DNA from: Asterella californica
Taxonomy: Eukaryota > Streptophyta > Marchantiopsida > Marchantiales > Aytoniaceae
Length of the DNA: 64,000 nucleotides
Direction: 5' to 3'
Assembly (NCBI GenBank): GCA_036924285.1
Contig: JAYKYS010000002.1
Location: 3,720,001-3,784,000 of the forward strand
Of the stretch, positions 11,198 through 21,263 are shown in pieces (position 1 is the first letter of the stretch; each line of letters opens with the position of its first letter). The notes under the pieces were generated by a model, which did no database searches, was not told where the DNA came from, and was given only the letters and a program-made list of their open reading frames with translations. The translations under genes were made by a program, and so were the position numbers.

Positions 11198-12019
11198 CTA
11201 TGTAAACTCTGCAACGTTCCAATCCTCTCCTCTCCTTCTAAAGAGCTTGATTCTCATTCCTGCGACTGGTACCTTGAGCACTGCACCATCTAACTCTCTC
11301 AAGGAGTATGTGGCATTATCATAAACTTCTAACACCACATAAGGTCCAAACCATCTCTTGGAGAACTTTCTGATAGTGATATGCTGATTATCAAGACTAC
11401 TATCATAGACTAACACCCAATCACCTTCTTTAATTGGTTTGGGTCGTAATCTATGTGTTCTATCAAATCTGCCTTTGTTTCTCTCTCTAGCAGTCTTCAA
11501 CCTTTCCACAGCTTTGGCAACATCCTCAGGTCTTCGTTCTAACTACTGGATCTTTAATGCAAGAAGATCCTCCGTACTTCTATCATCTTCCCATGGCAAA
11601 ACATTCCAAGTAGACACAACCTCCTCAATCGGCATCACAGGTTTCTGTCCTAGTATCAATTCTGCTGGCATGTAACCTGTAACGATACTATGAGTTGTAC
11701 GGTCTGCCCATAAAGCAAACGGTAGCAGTCTAAGCCATTCACGGATCTTACCCTTGCAAGCTTTTACCAAAGCTTTGATGATTGGCGGATGACCTCTTTC
11801 GCTCTTGCCATTCCCTTCAGGATTGTAAGCAGTGGTTAACGCCAACTTGATTCCCAATCGCTTGAAGAACTCAACTGCTTCTTGTGAATCCAGCTCACCC
11901 CTATCTGCAGTGATCTTTCCCACACACCCATATTTACAAATAACATCTTCAAGTAGAAAGCGGCAGACACTAGCAGTGGTCTTCGTCCTCAAGGCACGGC
12001 CTTCAACTTGGTTAGATAG
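11198..12019 (-). pseudogene. pol of element C: integrase core and C-terminus
   Basis: This continues the pol frame on the other side of element D. The reading frame agrees once D plus one GATAG is removed (6,143 bp). It shows ITADRGELD (second Asp of the triad), YNPEGNGKSERGH with Glu, and the C-terminal motif RWFGPYVVLEV. A TAG at 11,540-11,542 stands where element A has a Gln codon, so pol also carries one nonsense mutation. The frame ends at 11,198, 109 bp before the 3' LTR. Confidence 0.8.
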
Positions 12020-12170
12020 TGTAATAAGTAGAGTCCTACTTATCAACTAGAGGAGAAATTGGTTTGGTAGAAGTCTTTGGTATAAGAATTAGTTACGGCT
12101 AAGTTGGCCGAAGAATACATGCAGCAAATAGTACTTCTACCAATAGGCGAGTGCGCCAAAAGTCCACCGG

Positions 12171-12316
12171 GAAACTTCCAGAAGGAAGTTTCCAGAAGGA
12201 AGCTTCTAGAACTTTCCAGCCGGGAAGCTTCCAGAAGAAAGTTTCTAGAAAGAAGCTTCTAGAACGTTCTAGTCGGGAAGCTTCCAGAAGGAAGTTTCTA
12301 GAACTTTCCAGCGAGC
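12171..12316 (+). promoter_or_regulatory. Heat-shock-element-like array in the element D LTR
   Basis: Alternating GAA and TTC blocks with 2-bp spacers fill this stretch. Perfect four-block sites are GAAGCTTCTAGAACTTTC (12,199-12,216) and GAAGCTTCTAGAACGTTC (12,252-12,269), with three-block sites around them. This is the binding pattern of heat shock factor trimers. The array ends about 130 bp upstream of the TATA box. The copy in the 3' LTR lacks one 14-bp unit. Function is inferred from sequence alone. Confidence 0.65.
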
Positions 12317-12442
12317 CTTCCACGTGGCTCATTCTGAACCTCTAGATGTTGTTCTAGATCTAAGGCTGCATGTAAGCCACATCAGCGATCCGCGTGAGAG
12401 ATGAGCATTGGTCGGAAGCTTATCATGTACTATTCCTCTCAC

Positions 12443-12450
12443 TATATAAA
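12443..12450 (+). promoter_or_regulatory. TATA box of the element D LTR
   Basis: TATATAAA, about 70 bp before the LTR end, well placed to start transcription inside the LTR; conserved at 18,088-18,095. Confidence 0.75.
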
Positions 12451-12513
12451 GGCTGCGAATGCACCACCACGGGCATTCGAGTTTCGAGTTCACTCTAGAG
12501 CCTCATCTTACAA

Positions 12514-12525
12514 TGGTATCAGAGC
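12514..12525 (+). other. Primer binding site of element D
   Basis: TGGTATCAGAGC, two bases after the LTR, complementary to the 3' end of initiator methionine tRNA. Confidence 0.9.
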
Positions 12526-13111
12526 AGGAAACTCTAGGAGAGCGAATTACCCCTCTTAGAAGGACCTTTGATCGAGGTACCTAGCAATTGGAACTCTGAG
12601 TGCGCTGAAAGGATCAAGAGAGCTATGTGATGGATGGGGGTAGATTTCCAGCTCCAGAATTACCATTCTTGAATCCTTTCCATATCAAGCTTATGTATAT
12701 GCGTCGAGAGCATTTTCGAGTGTATCTTGTTTATCATTTCGGTGAGGATTTCATGGGTCAAGTGATGAATTCACCAGTCCCGGTGATTCTTCCAGTAGTG
12801 ACATATGCAACTAGTTGGGACTTGACCGTCTACATCTTGATTTAGTGAGCATGGATCTAAACCTACCCGCTCCTGTTTCCTTCAACACGTGGGTGGAGAT
12901 CCGCTATGTCTGCAGACCGAAATCGTTACATAGAGAGTTTGTGATTAGAAATTTTGGTGAGGATTTCTACCGCGAGATAATTGATTCTCCTGTCCCTTTT
13001 GTAGTACCTGTAGTATACGAACGTTTCCGAGTGGCCGTCATAACTCTGTACTAGGAGAAGCTTGAAACTTACGTGTCGTGAGAGGGAGAGCGAGCGAGAG
13101 AGAGAGCGATC
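12526..13111 (+). other. Leader of element D with a duplicated peptide module
   Basis: Two short open frames (12,627-12,845 and 12,815-13,054) precede gag. Their products are similar to each other: both have a Pro-Ala-Pro start, then HFGEDF or NFGEDF, then NSPVPVILPVV or DSPVPFVVPVV. This indicates a duplicated coding module. I do not recognise the family. The second frame ends before gag, and no start context favours either one. Confidence 0.5.
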
Positions 13112-14238
13112 ATGGAGCAACAACCTCCAAATCCAGAGTTGGTGATGCAGGAACTGATGCAAGACATGCTGACCGAATTTCGAGAGATGAAGATGACGGT
13201 TGAAGCATTACAGAACAAAATGCTGAACCTCGAGGGTCAGAGTATGACAGACGTTGCAAGAGGAGGATCATCTCAAGGAGTACCGGTGGTGGGAGAGCAA
13301 GCTGCACCAAGAGAACCCGTGGCACAAATCGTTAGAGCTCCAGTCGATGATGAAGGTGCCCTATTACTACGAATGAAGAAGACATGTAACATTGAACCGT
13401 ACAAAGGCCAACAACTTATGGGAGTAGTCGAGAATTGGATTTCTCGGATGAATCGATATTTGCGACTTTTCAGTACGCAAATCACGGACCACGTAGCGGG
13501 AGTGTTTGCGTGTGGCTACTTGACTGATAAAGCTCTCACGTGGTATGATGCATGGGAGAGATCGGTGTTGGCGGAAGGGAGGACAGTCACATGGACTGCA
13601 ATGCGAGAAGGGTTGTTGAAGAATTTCAATCTGTGGATTCGGTGCAAATGGCTCGAACGAGGATGTGGGGATTGAAACAAAAGGGAAGCCTTCAAGAGTA
13701 TGTAGAAGCTTTCCTCGACTTGCAAGTTGCAATCACTGATATGAGTCCAGCGGAGGCTCTTGATAATTTCAAGAGGGGGTTGAAGGAAAGAATTCGACAA
13801 GAAGTAATGGTGCAAAATCCACTCACGGTTTTTGAGGCCATCGCTTGCGCTCAGAGAATTGCTGGAGCATTAGGAGGAGAAGTGATGATTCCACCAAATC
13901 ATCAGAATAGATCCGAGATCCCGTATGCAAACGGTCCGACACCCATGGAGCTAGGCAACATCCGCTATCAGCCACGACAATTTCAAGGTGGAGATCGTCG
14001 AGGGCGGCCCGAAGAAAGACGTCAAGGAGCTCCTAGAGGAGAAGGTGTGAGGAATGCTACGCCTCAACTCGAGCAACGTCGATGTTACAGCTGTGGGCGA
14101 TTCGGCCACATAGCTGCAAATTGCCGAAGTCGTTTTCCTAGAGATCCAAGACCTTCATATCGTCGACCTCTGAATCATCTGAATGAGACGGAAGGAAATG
14201 AAGAAATCGAGACAAGACTGGGAAACGAAGAACACTAG
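13112..14238 (+). pseudogene. gag of element D, frameshifted
   Basis: The first part (13,112-13,675) has an N-terminal coiled-coil-like region (LMQDMLTEFREMKMTVEAL) and the start of a capsid domain (ENWISRMNRYLRLF, residues about 110-125). The rest (13,552-14,238) is in another frame and holds the capsid C-terminus (QKGSLQEYVEAFLDLQ) and a zinc knuckle CYSCGRFGHIAANC (C-x2-C-x4-H-x4-C) near 14,085-14,125. The frame change near 13,650-13,675 breaks the protein. The ATG at 13,112 follows a purine-rich GAGCGAGAGAG leader. Confidence 0.8.
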
Positions 14239-14303
14239 TAAATGCACCTCGCGGCCTTACTGGTGCAAGGAGGGAGAAGAAAGGCGAGGGAAGGAGAAGG
14301 AGA

Positions 14304-14609
14304 TTGACAAAAAACAATGCGCAATTGATCGTCACGGATGGAGTCTTGGAAGGGACCCAGGTGAGAGTACTAATCGATCCGGGTGCAACAGAGAACTTTT
14401 TATCTCGGTCGATTGCTATGAAGTTGGGAATGGAGTTAGAAAGTGATGAGAGTGAAGAGGTGGAACTGCCCAATGGACAGACTGAGAAGATTGAATCTCT
14501 ACCACGAAAGGTAGAACTTACTTTAGACGGATATCGTGAAGATATTGAGTGGCGAGTGATCACATTAGTCCGTTATGATGTCATATTGGGTATGCCGTGG
14601 ATGGAGTAG
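14304..14609 (+). pseudogene. Aspartic protease of element D
   Basis: A retropepsin-like domain of about 100 codons. The active-site segment reads VLIDPGATENFLSRS, with Pro where Thr or Ser is usual (D-P-G). It ends YDVILGMPWME followed by TAG (14,607-14,609), after which the same frame continues into the RT region. The stop therefore looks like a single nonsense change. It is out of frame with gag. Confidence 0.75.
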
Positions 14610-14621
14610 TATAATCCCGAA

Positions 14622-15727
14622 GTGGATTGGCGAAGAAAAGTGGTGAAAACCAAACAGTGGAAAATCTTCGGAGATAGAGTGAGATCTCGAAGACAGAACT
14701 TGCCTTTGTATGTAATAGGTACAAGTGCTATACGTAACAGCGATGTCTGTTTTTTGGGTTTAATAAGAGAAGTCCCGAGTGCACGACTCGACGGGCAGAT
14801 TCCAGAAAGCTTGACAGAGGTGATAGCAGAATATGGGGATGTCTTTCCCGATGATCTTCCTTCAAGGTTACCACCAAAACGAAGGATTGATCACAAAATC
14901 GAAGTGATTCCAGGGAGCACCCCTCCTTGTAAGGCCCCATACAGACTAGCGCCACATGAATTGGAGGAGTGCAAGGCACAAATCGAGGAGATGTTACAAA
15001 AAGGGTTCATCCAGCCCAGCGTGTCATCATATGGAGCTCCAGTCCTTTTTGTTAAGAAAAAGGACTGGAGCACAGTCTACGGATGTGCATCGATTACCGG
15101 GCACTCAATCAACAAACGGTGAAGAATAAGTATCCACTACCTCGGATGGATGACTTGTTCGACCAACTCGAAGGAGCAAAGTACTTCACGAAGCTAGATT
15201 TACGGAGCGGGTACAACCAGATTCGAATCGCTGATGAAGATGTGGAAAAGACTGCCTTTCGAACAAGGTATGGTCACTTCGAATACTTAGTAATGCCGTT
15301 TGGTCTCACAAATGCACCGGCCACCTTCATGGGCCTGATGAATGACATATTCCGCCCGTACTTAGACAGATCAGTCGTTGTATTTCTTGACGACATCCTA
15401 GTCTATAGCAAAACTATGGAGGACCATGTGCACCATTTGAGAGAGGTTCTCCAAGTACTCCGCCAAAATAAACTGTACGCCAAAATTTCAAAATGTGCAT
15501 TTGGCAAGACGGAGGTGGACTACTTAGAACACAGAGTGAGTGCAGAAGGCATACAAGTAATGGTCGATAAAGTAGCTGTCATCCAACAATGGAAGGCTCC
15601 AGAAGATCAGACCCAACTTAAGAGCTTCCTGGGATTGACAGGATTTTATCGTAGATTTGTTAAGCATTTCGCCAAGCTTGCACAACCACTAACTGCCCTG
15701 TTAGGCAAAGGCAAGAAATGGATGTGA
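14622..15727 (+). pseudogene. Reverse transcriptase of element D, one frameshift
   Basis: 14,622-15,122 holds the linker and fingers ([14 protein letters not shown]). A frame change near 15,070-15,100 leads to 15,083-15,727, with [18 protein letters not shown], motif A in [15 protein letters not shown], and the catalytic box [13 protein letters not shown] with both aspartates. The thumb and connection follow ([15 protein letters not shown]). A TGA at 15,725-15,727, in place of a likely Trp, separates it from RNase H in the same frame. The active site is intact but the reading frame is not. Confidence 0.85.
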
Positions 15728-15757
15728 GGAACAGCGCAAGAAGTAGGTTTTCAAGCA

Positions 15758-17665
15758 TTGAAAACCGCGCTACTACATGTTCCGATCCTCAAGTGGTACG
15801 ACCCGAAAAAACCTATCAAGTTAGCAATGGACGCATCAGGCACGGCAGTAGGGGCGGTGTTGCAGCAAGAATGGAAGGATGGTTGGCATCCAATTGCATA
15901 CTTCTCTCGGAAGTTGTTACCAGCAGAACAGAACTATCACACCACCGAGAGAGAAGAATTGACGATAGTTCTCGCTACTAAGCATTGGAAGCACTATCTA
16001 GGGGAGAAGGCTTTTGTGGTCGAGACAGACCACAAACCTTTAGTCTATTTGGAGACGCAGAAGGATCTCTCAAAGAGACAAATCCGTTGGGCAGAATGGA
16101 GGCAGCGATTCAACATGACCATCACGTACGTTGAGGGCAAGAAGCAAATTGCTGACGCATTAACCCGCATGCCTATGGTGCATAACATAGTCTCTGAAGT
16201 CAAGGTGAATTCTGACTTCTGGACAAAATTGATCGAGGGCACAAAATCGGATGCACAGACTGTCGCAGCAAAACCTTCAAGAACCATCACCCACAACCAG
16301 GGTTTGGTATTCCATGAAGGGAAGTTATGGATCCCAGATGATCCAGAACTACGTACCACCATACTAACTGAATGTCACGATTCAGCCATTGCAGGACACA
16401 TGGGGGCAGAAAAGACATTGGAAGCAGTCCAACGAGTGTTCTATTGGCCCAAGATGGCAGAGGATGTTGCAGTATACACTCGGAGCTGTGCAATGTGTCA
16501 ACAAAATAAGGCTACAAATCAAGCACCCTCCGGTCTCCTTCAACCCCTCCCAATCCCTTCCAAACGTTGGGAACATGTTAGTATGGACTTAGTGTGTGAA
16601 CTTCCCATGACGAGCTCAGGTTTTGATTCCATAGTCGTCTTCATCGATAAGCTCAGCAAGATGATCCATCTTCGACCGACCACGAAAGACGTCTCAGCAC
16701 CGCAACTTGCTCAGATATATTTGAACATCATTTTTGCTCAGCACGGTCTATCGCGGGTGCTTATAACAGATAGAGGTCCTCAGTTTACGAGCACGTTTTG
16801 GAGAACTCTATTTGGTCTGTTCAAGACCAAACTTGCCATGTCTACTGCTTATCATCCACAGACCGATGGACAAACTGAAAGAGCCAATCGCACCATTGAA
16901 GACATGTTACGAGCCTTTACTCTGGAGGAGCAAGCGAAGTGGGACACCTTACTCCCTTTGGTAGAATTTGCCTACAACAACTCCCTCAATGCATCCACCC
17001 GTGAAACGCTTTTTTATCTCATGTACGGCGAACACCCTCTCACACCAACAAGTTTGACACGACTCAGCACGACGTCAGTCAACACCAAAGTGGATGCTGT
17101 CAATGAATTCGTTGCACGAATTCAACAAGGAGTGGAAAAAGCTAAGGTGAAACTACAAGTTGCTCAGAATCGGCAAAAGCAATATGCAGATGGACACCGT
17201 CGGCATGAAGAGTTCACGATTGGTGATCAAGTTTGGTTATCCACAACCAACCTTACTCTGATCGGCAGTCGTAAATTCAACCCTCGCTTCATCGGGCCTT
17301 TCTCTGTTGTCCGTAGAATTGGAGCAGTGGCATATCAACTCGAACTTCCACCTCACATGAAGATTCATCCAGTTTTTCATGTGTCTTTATTACGGCGATA
17401 TACACCACGACCTCCTCAATTTGGCAACTCGCAAGAGTCGCGACCTCTCCTTCAAATTATCGATGGCGAGAAGGAGTTTGAAGTGGAACGCATCTTAAAG
17501 AAACGTGTTCGTGGGACTCGTCATCAACGGGTAGATTATTTGGTCAAATGGAAAGGCTATCCATTACATGAAGCAACATGGGAACCTGCAACCAATCTTG
17601 CACACGCCCCACTCATAGTGCAAGCTTTCGAACAGCAGTTGAGCAACGAGGACGTTGCTTCTTAA
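15758..17665 (+). CDS. RNase H, integrase and chromodomain of element D
   Basis: An intact frame of 635 codons. RNase H comes first (AMDASGTAVGAVL, TEREELTIVL, VETDHKPLVY, IADALTRMP). Then comes the integrase zinc domain (ECHDSAIAGHMGAEKT with CAMCQQNK) at about 16,370-16,505. The catalytic core has Asp in SMDLVCELP, Asp in ITDRGPQFTSTFW and Glu in TDGQTERANRTI. The C-terminal barrel is HPVFHVSLLRRY. A chromodomain (FEVERILKK, YLVKWKGY, ATWEPATNL; 17,476-17,640) closes the protein. The TAA lies in the polypurine tract. It is expressed only if the upstream TGA is bypassed. Confidence 0.9.
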   Translation: MKTALLHVPILKWYDPKKPIKLAMDASGTAVGAVLQQEWKDGWHPIAYFSRKLLPAEQNYHTTEREELTIVLATKHWKHYLGEKAFVVETDHKPLVYLETQKDLSKRQIRWAEWRQRFNMTITYVEGKKQIADALTRMPMVHNIVSEVKVNSDFWTKLIEGTKSDAQTVAAKPSRTITHNQGLVFHEGKLWIPDDPELRTTILTECHDSAIAGHMGAEKTLEAVQRVFYWPKMAEDVAVYTRSCAMCQQNKATNQAPSGLLQPLPIPSKRWEHVSMDLVCELPMTSSGFDSIVVFIDKLSKMIHLRPTTKDVSAPQLAQIYLNIIFAQHGLSRVLITDRGPQFTSTFWRTLFGLFKTKLAMSTAYHPQTDGQTERANRTIEDMLRAFTLEEQAKWDTLLPLVEFAYNNSLNASTRETLFYLMYGEHPLTPTSLTRLSTTSVNTKVDAVNEFVARIQQGVEKAKVKLQVAQNRQKQYADGHRRHEEFTIGDQVWLSTTNLTLIGSRKFNPRFIGPFSVVRRIGAVAYQLELPPHMKIHPVFHVSLLRRYTPRPPQFGNSQESRPLLQIIDGEKEFEVERILKKRVRGTRHQRVDYLVKWKGYPLHEATWEPATNLAHAPLIVQAFEQQLSNEDVAS

Positions 17666-17678
17666 AAGGGGGGAGGTC
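17664..17678 (+). other. Polypurine tract of element D
   Basis: AAAAGGGGGGAGGTC lies directly before the 3' LTR and overlaps the pol stop codon. Confidence 0.85.
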
Positions 17679-18157
17679 TGTAATAAGTAGAGTCCTACTT
17701 ATCAACTAGAGGAGAAATTGGTTTGGTAGAAGTCTTTGGTATAAGAATTAGTTAAGGCTAAGTTGACCGAAGAATACATGCAGCAAATAGTACTTCTACC
17801 AATAGGCGAGTGCGCCAAAAGTCCGCCGGGAAACTTCCAGAAGGAAGCTTCTAGAACTTTCCAGCCGGGAAGCTTCCAGAAGGAAGTTTCTAGAAAGAAG
17901 CTTCTAGAACGTTCTAGTCGGGAAGCTTCCAGAAGGAAGTTTCTAGAACTTTCCAGCGAGCCTTCCACGTGGCTCATTCTGAACCTCTAGATGTTGTTCT
18001 AGATCTAAGGCTGCATGTAAGCCACATCAGCGATCCGCGTGAGAGATGAGCATTGGTCGGAAGCTTATCATGTACTATTCCTCTCACTATATAAAGGCTA
18101 CGAATGCACCACCACGGGCATTCGAGTTTCGAGTTCACTCTAGAGCCTCATCTTACA
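17679..18157 (+). repeat. 3' LTR of element D
   Basis: 479 bp, TGTAATAAG...CTTACA, directly after the polypurine tract and directly before GATAG. It carries the HSE-like array (17,831-17,958) and TATATAAA at 18,088-18,095. Confidence 0.95.
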
Positions 18158-18162
18158 GATAG

Positions 18163-20760
18163 ATCTTCTCTAGCCAAGACTAGATACCTCATTTGTCCAA
18201 GTCCAAATGGCATAGTTACCATATCAACTACCCATTTGTAATGAATGGCTAAAGGATAAGTAGGATGCAATCCATCACGATGACGTACGTTGGAATACAT
18301 CTGGCAGGGTATACAGGATGAAACAAACTGTACTACATCCTTATACATACCCTTCCACCAATACTTCTCCTTCATCTTGGCAAATGTAGCCCAAACTCCT
18401 CTATGACCGGCCCATAAACTCTCATGGAACTCCTTGATCAGCTTCTGCTGCAATTCCAATTCACATACCACTCGTTGCGGTATACCTCCTTGTAGCTTAG
18501 GGCGCTTCCATAGATGTCCTCCATGTAAAAAGTAACCATAAGCTATTCTACGGATCCTCTTGAAATCTGCATCAGACCAGCCTTCTTGCCTTTCCAGTGA
18601 ACTCAAATAGCGTCCAAGATCCAACCACTCGCCATCATACATAGTTTCCTCAAAAAACTCCAACGAGGCTGCAAAACAGCTTCTATCTCTTCTAGCAAGA
18701 GCACTAGAATAGAACTCTGTTCTCACATCCTCCTGATCATCTATCATTTCTTTCTCATCGTAATACCTAGCCCTTGATAACATATCTGCCACAGGATTGT
18801 CTTTTCTTGCAATATGTCTAAACTCTGCGTTCAAGGACTTGATATATGCTATCCACCTCAACATGGCAATATCTGGAGTTGTACAGCTAGTGATCATTCC
18901 TAAGAGAGGTAAACAATCTGTCTCCACAACCACAGGTGCTCCTATCAAGTATTCCTTATCACTCTTCATCGCAGTAACTACTCCCCATAGCTCTCTCTTG
19001 ACCTGAGGGTAGTCTCTCTGCCGTGAACTTAATACCTTAGCACCAAAACGCACCACATATCTATTTCCTTCCTGATCATCTTGTCCTATAGCCCATCCAA
19101 TGTCAATAGGACTAGTATCAACAGTAAGGATAACAGATCTGCCCAACTCGTATGTTACCTTCAGTAGAGTTGGTGGTGAAGCCAAAAGATCCTTCAACTT
19201 CCTCATAGCCTCGCTTTGCTCCTCTTGCCACTGAAATCTTTGCCCCTTCCTCAACAGCTTGTACAACGGATCTGCTACATGAGCAAAGTGTGGAATCCAT
19301 ATATGATAAAACACACATGCACCTATAAATCTTCTCACCTCGGTAACTGACCCACATGTCTCCTTCATCCTTCGGATGGCATCAACCTTGTTTGGACAAG
19401 GTTTCCGACCATAAGATCCACACAGATGTCCCACTATCAACACCTCATGTTCTCCAAATACAGACTTCGCTCCTAATAAAGTCAAATGAACCTGCTCCAG
19501 TCGACTCAATATCTTATCACAGTCGGCTATGTGATCTGCAACAAACTTACGGCACCCCCTCTGATCCATTACCTCATTCTTCTCCTCCTCAGCACACCCT
19601 TTGATCGGCACATCAAGGAATGGCATAGTTTTTTCAGGAATGAAATCCCTCAAAACTTTATTCATGCCATTCATCATATGTGCTACAGAATTGGTAGCAC
19701 CTTGTGGCAAGGTGCACATCCTTAGTAACCCCAAAGGTGTCCTCATTGTAGTCAAGTCTCTACTCTCAGAGGATAACTGAAACTGATCGTAACCTGAATA
19801 TAAGTCTCCCATTGAATAGATAGCACGACCAGCAAAAGCCTCTGCAAACTCGTCTACAATAGGTCCTATACCCATATTCCTGATAGTCACCTTGTTAACT
19901 GGCTGCATATCTTGAATGAATCTCAAAGCTCCACTCTTCTTCGGAACAGTAAACCATCTGCTAGAGTAGGGAGCTATAGATGGTTCCAAGATACCCATCC
20001 TAATCCTCTCATTGAGCAAGTCTATCAACTTTGGTAGATGAGCTCTAGGTACAGGGATAGGACGTAGATTCCAAGGCACATGCGGTATAGTAAAGATTAC
20101 CATAGGTGCAACTACACTTGGATCTACACATCCTACTTCATGTGACTCAAATGCAAACGCCTTACCATGCCTAGATAGCATCTCCCTGAAGCTCTTCTTC
20201 TCTTGCTCAGTAAGAAATCCATCACCTCCAATCCTCAGGTCCTTCAGTGTTGTTTCTGTAAACTGGTGCCCAATTCTTCTCGGTCCTCTAAGCGTCGGTT
20301 CTCGTGCAGCTTGCTCCATCTTCTGATTGTAATCGAGTGGTAAAGGCAAAGCCACTGGTTTGACTTTCTTTGCCACTGACTTGTACTTGGTCTCCACATA
20401 CACCTCTTGTCGATCTATAAACTTATCAATTACATCATAAAGCTCCTTGGAGCTCACTCTCACCACTCTATCTACATCATCTATAGAACTTTCTACTATA
20501 GATTTCAACTCTCTCATAGTATCTACCAAATACTGCTCTTCAAACACTCCAGATATATATTCATCTCTTGCTAACTCTCCACTGTCCCACAAAGACTGCT
20601 GTACACACTTCACATGTTGCCTCTCAAACCTCTTCAGATTCTCAACCTTCCTATAACACACTGACTCACATGCCGTCAATCCTAAGAAGCTAGTGGATAA
20701 AGCTTCCTGCTCTACTGGATCAGGTGAGAATCCTATCTCTACTGTACCGTTGAAGTCTCG
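18163..20760 (-). pseudogene. pol of element C: RT, RNase H and start of integrase
   Basis: An open frame of more than 840 codons. After a linker it holds the RT: WFTVPKKSGALRFIQD, motif A in YSMGDLYSGYDQF (about 19,790), and a catalytic box that reads MPFLDVPIKG (about 19,610-19,625). There a second Asp is expected after FLD, so one catalytic aspartate seems to be missing. RNase H follows with acidic residues in LTVDTSPIDIGW, KRELWGVV, VETDCLPLL and PVADMLSR. The integrase zinc region has FHESLWAGHR and SCIPCQ. The frame is cut at 18,162 by element D; the rest is at 11,198-12,019. Confidence 0.85.
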
Positions 20761-21263
20761 CTCTTCAATGGTACTCTGCCAAAACCCCTAGACTCTCTAA
20801 ACTCCTGAGTAATCTTAGGTAGTGGACGGTCTCTCAAGCTATCACGGTTTCTCTCATGTTCTGCAGCAACAGTCAAAAACTGAACAGCTCTTTTGCCGTC
20901 TCTACTACGTATCCTAGCATAGGCTGAACCATCATCCATAACTCGTGTCTCCATTCTAACAGCAGTAATGTAAGGCTGCCCTAGAATGATAGGATAGGTT
21001 GACATGTCTTGCACAAAAAAATTCTGAACATCACTTATGTCACCCACAGTTATCTTGATGTTGGGACAAGCACCATAGAGTTCTCCCCTCTGGTTGTTGG
21101 CAGCACGGATAAGCCATCCATGGTCGGTGTCTATGGGCCATCTCCCACGCTTGTACAGCTTCTTAGACATCAAATTAATCTCTGAGTCGTGATCAATCAT
21201 GCCACCACAGGTTCCTCCAGATCTCCCAACTTCACCAAAGTCTCCGTGGTTGCTCTTGCCCAA
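20739..21263 (-). CDS. Aspartic protease of element C
   Basis: 174 codons in the -1 frame relative to ORF2 and overlapping its end. The active-site region reads GGMIDHDSEINLMSKKLY, where the family has D-T/S/N-G-S. The catalytic Asp is present but the usual Gly is Asp, which may impair activity. The flap and C-terminal signature ends YPIILGQPYI. It would process the polyprotein. It ends at a TAG inside the overlap with pol, which is again in the -1 frame. Confidence 0.7.
   Translation of the reverse strand: MGKSNHGDFGEVGRSGGTCGGMIDHDSEINLMSKKLYKRGRWPIDTDHGWLIRAANNQRGELYGACPNIKITVGDISDVQNFFVQDMSTYPIILGQPYITAVRMETRVMDDGSAYARIRSRDGKRAVQFLTVAAEHERNRDSLRDRPLPKITQEFRESRGFGRVPLKSETSTVQ

Larger units (their letters stand above)
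12020..12512 (+). repeat. 5' LTR of element D
   Basis: TGTAATAAG...CTTACA. Compared with the 3' LTR it has five substitutions and one extra copy of a 14-bp unit (AAGTTTCCAGAAGG) by eye. It holds an HSE-like array and a TATA box. Confidence 0.95.
12020..18157 (+). mobile_element. Ty3/gypsy chromovirus element D, innermost insertion
   Basis: A plus-strand element of 6,138 bp bounded by LTRs of 493 and 479 bp and by a perfect 5-bp target duplication GATAG (12,015-12,019 and 18,158-18,162). The order is LTR, initiator-Met primer site, long leader, gag, protease, RT, RNase H, integrase, chromodomain, polypurine tract, LTR. It has about three frame changes and two in-frame stops. It was inserted into the pol gene of element C in the opposite orientation. 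Confidence 0.95.
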
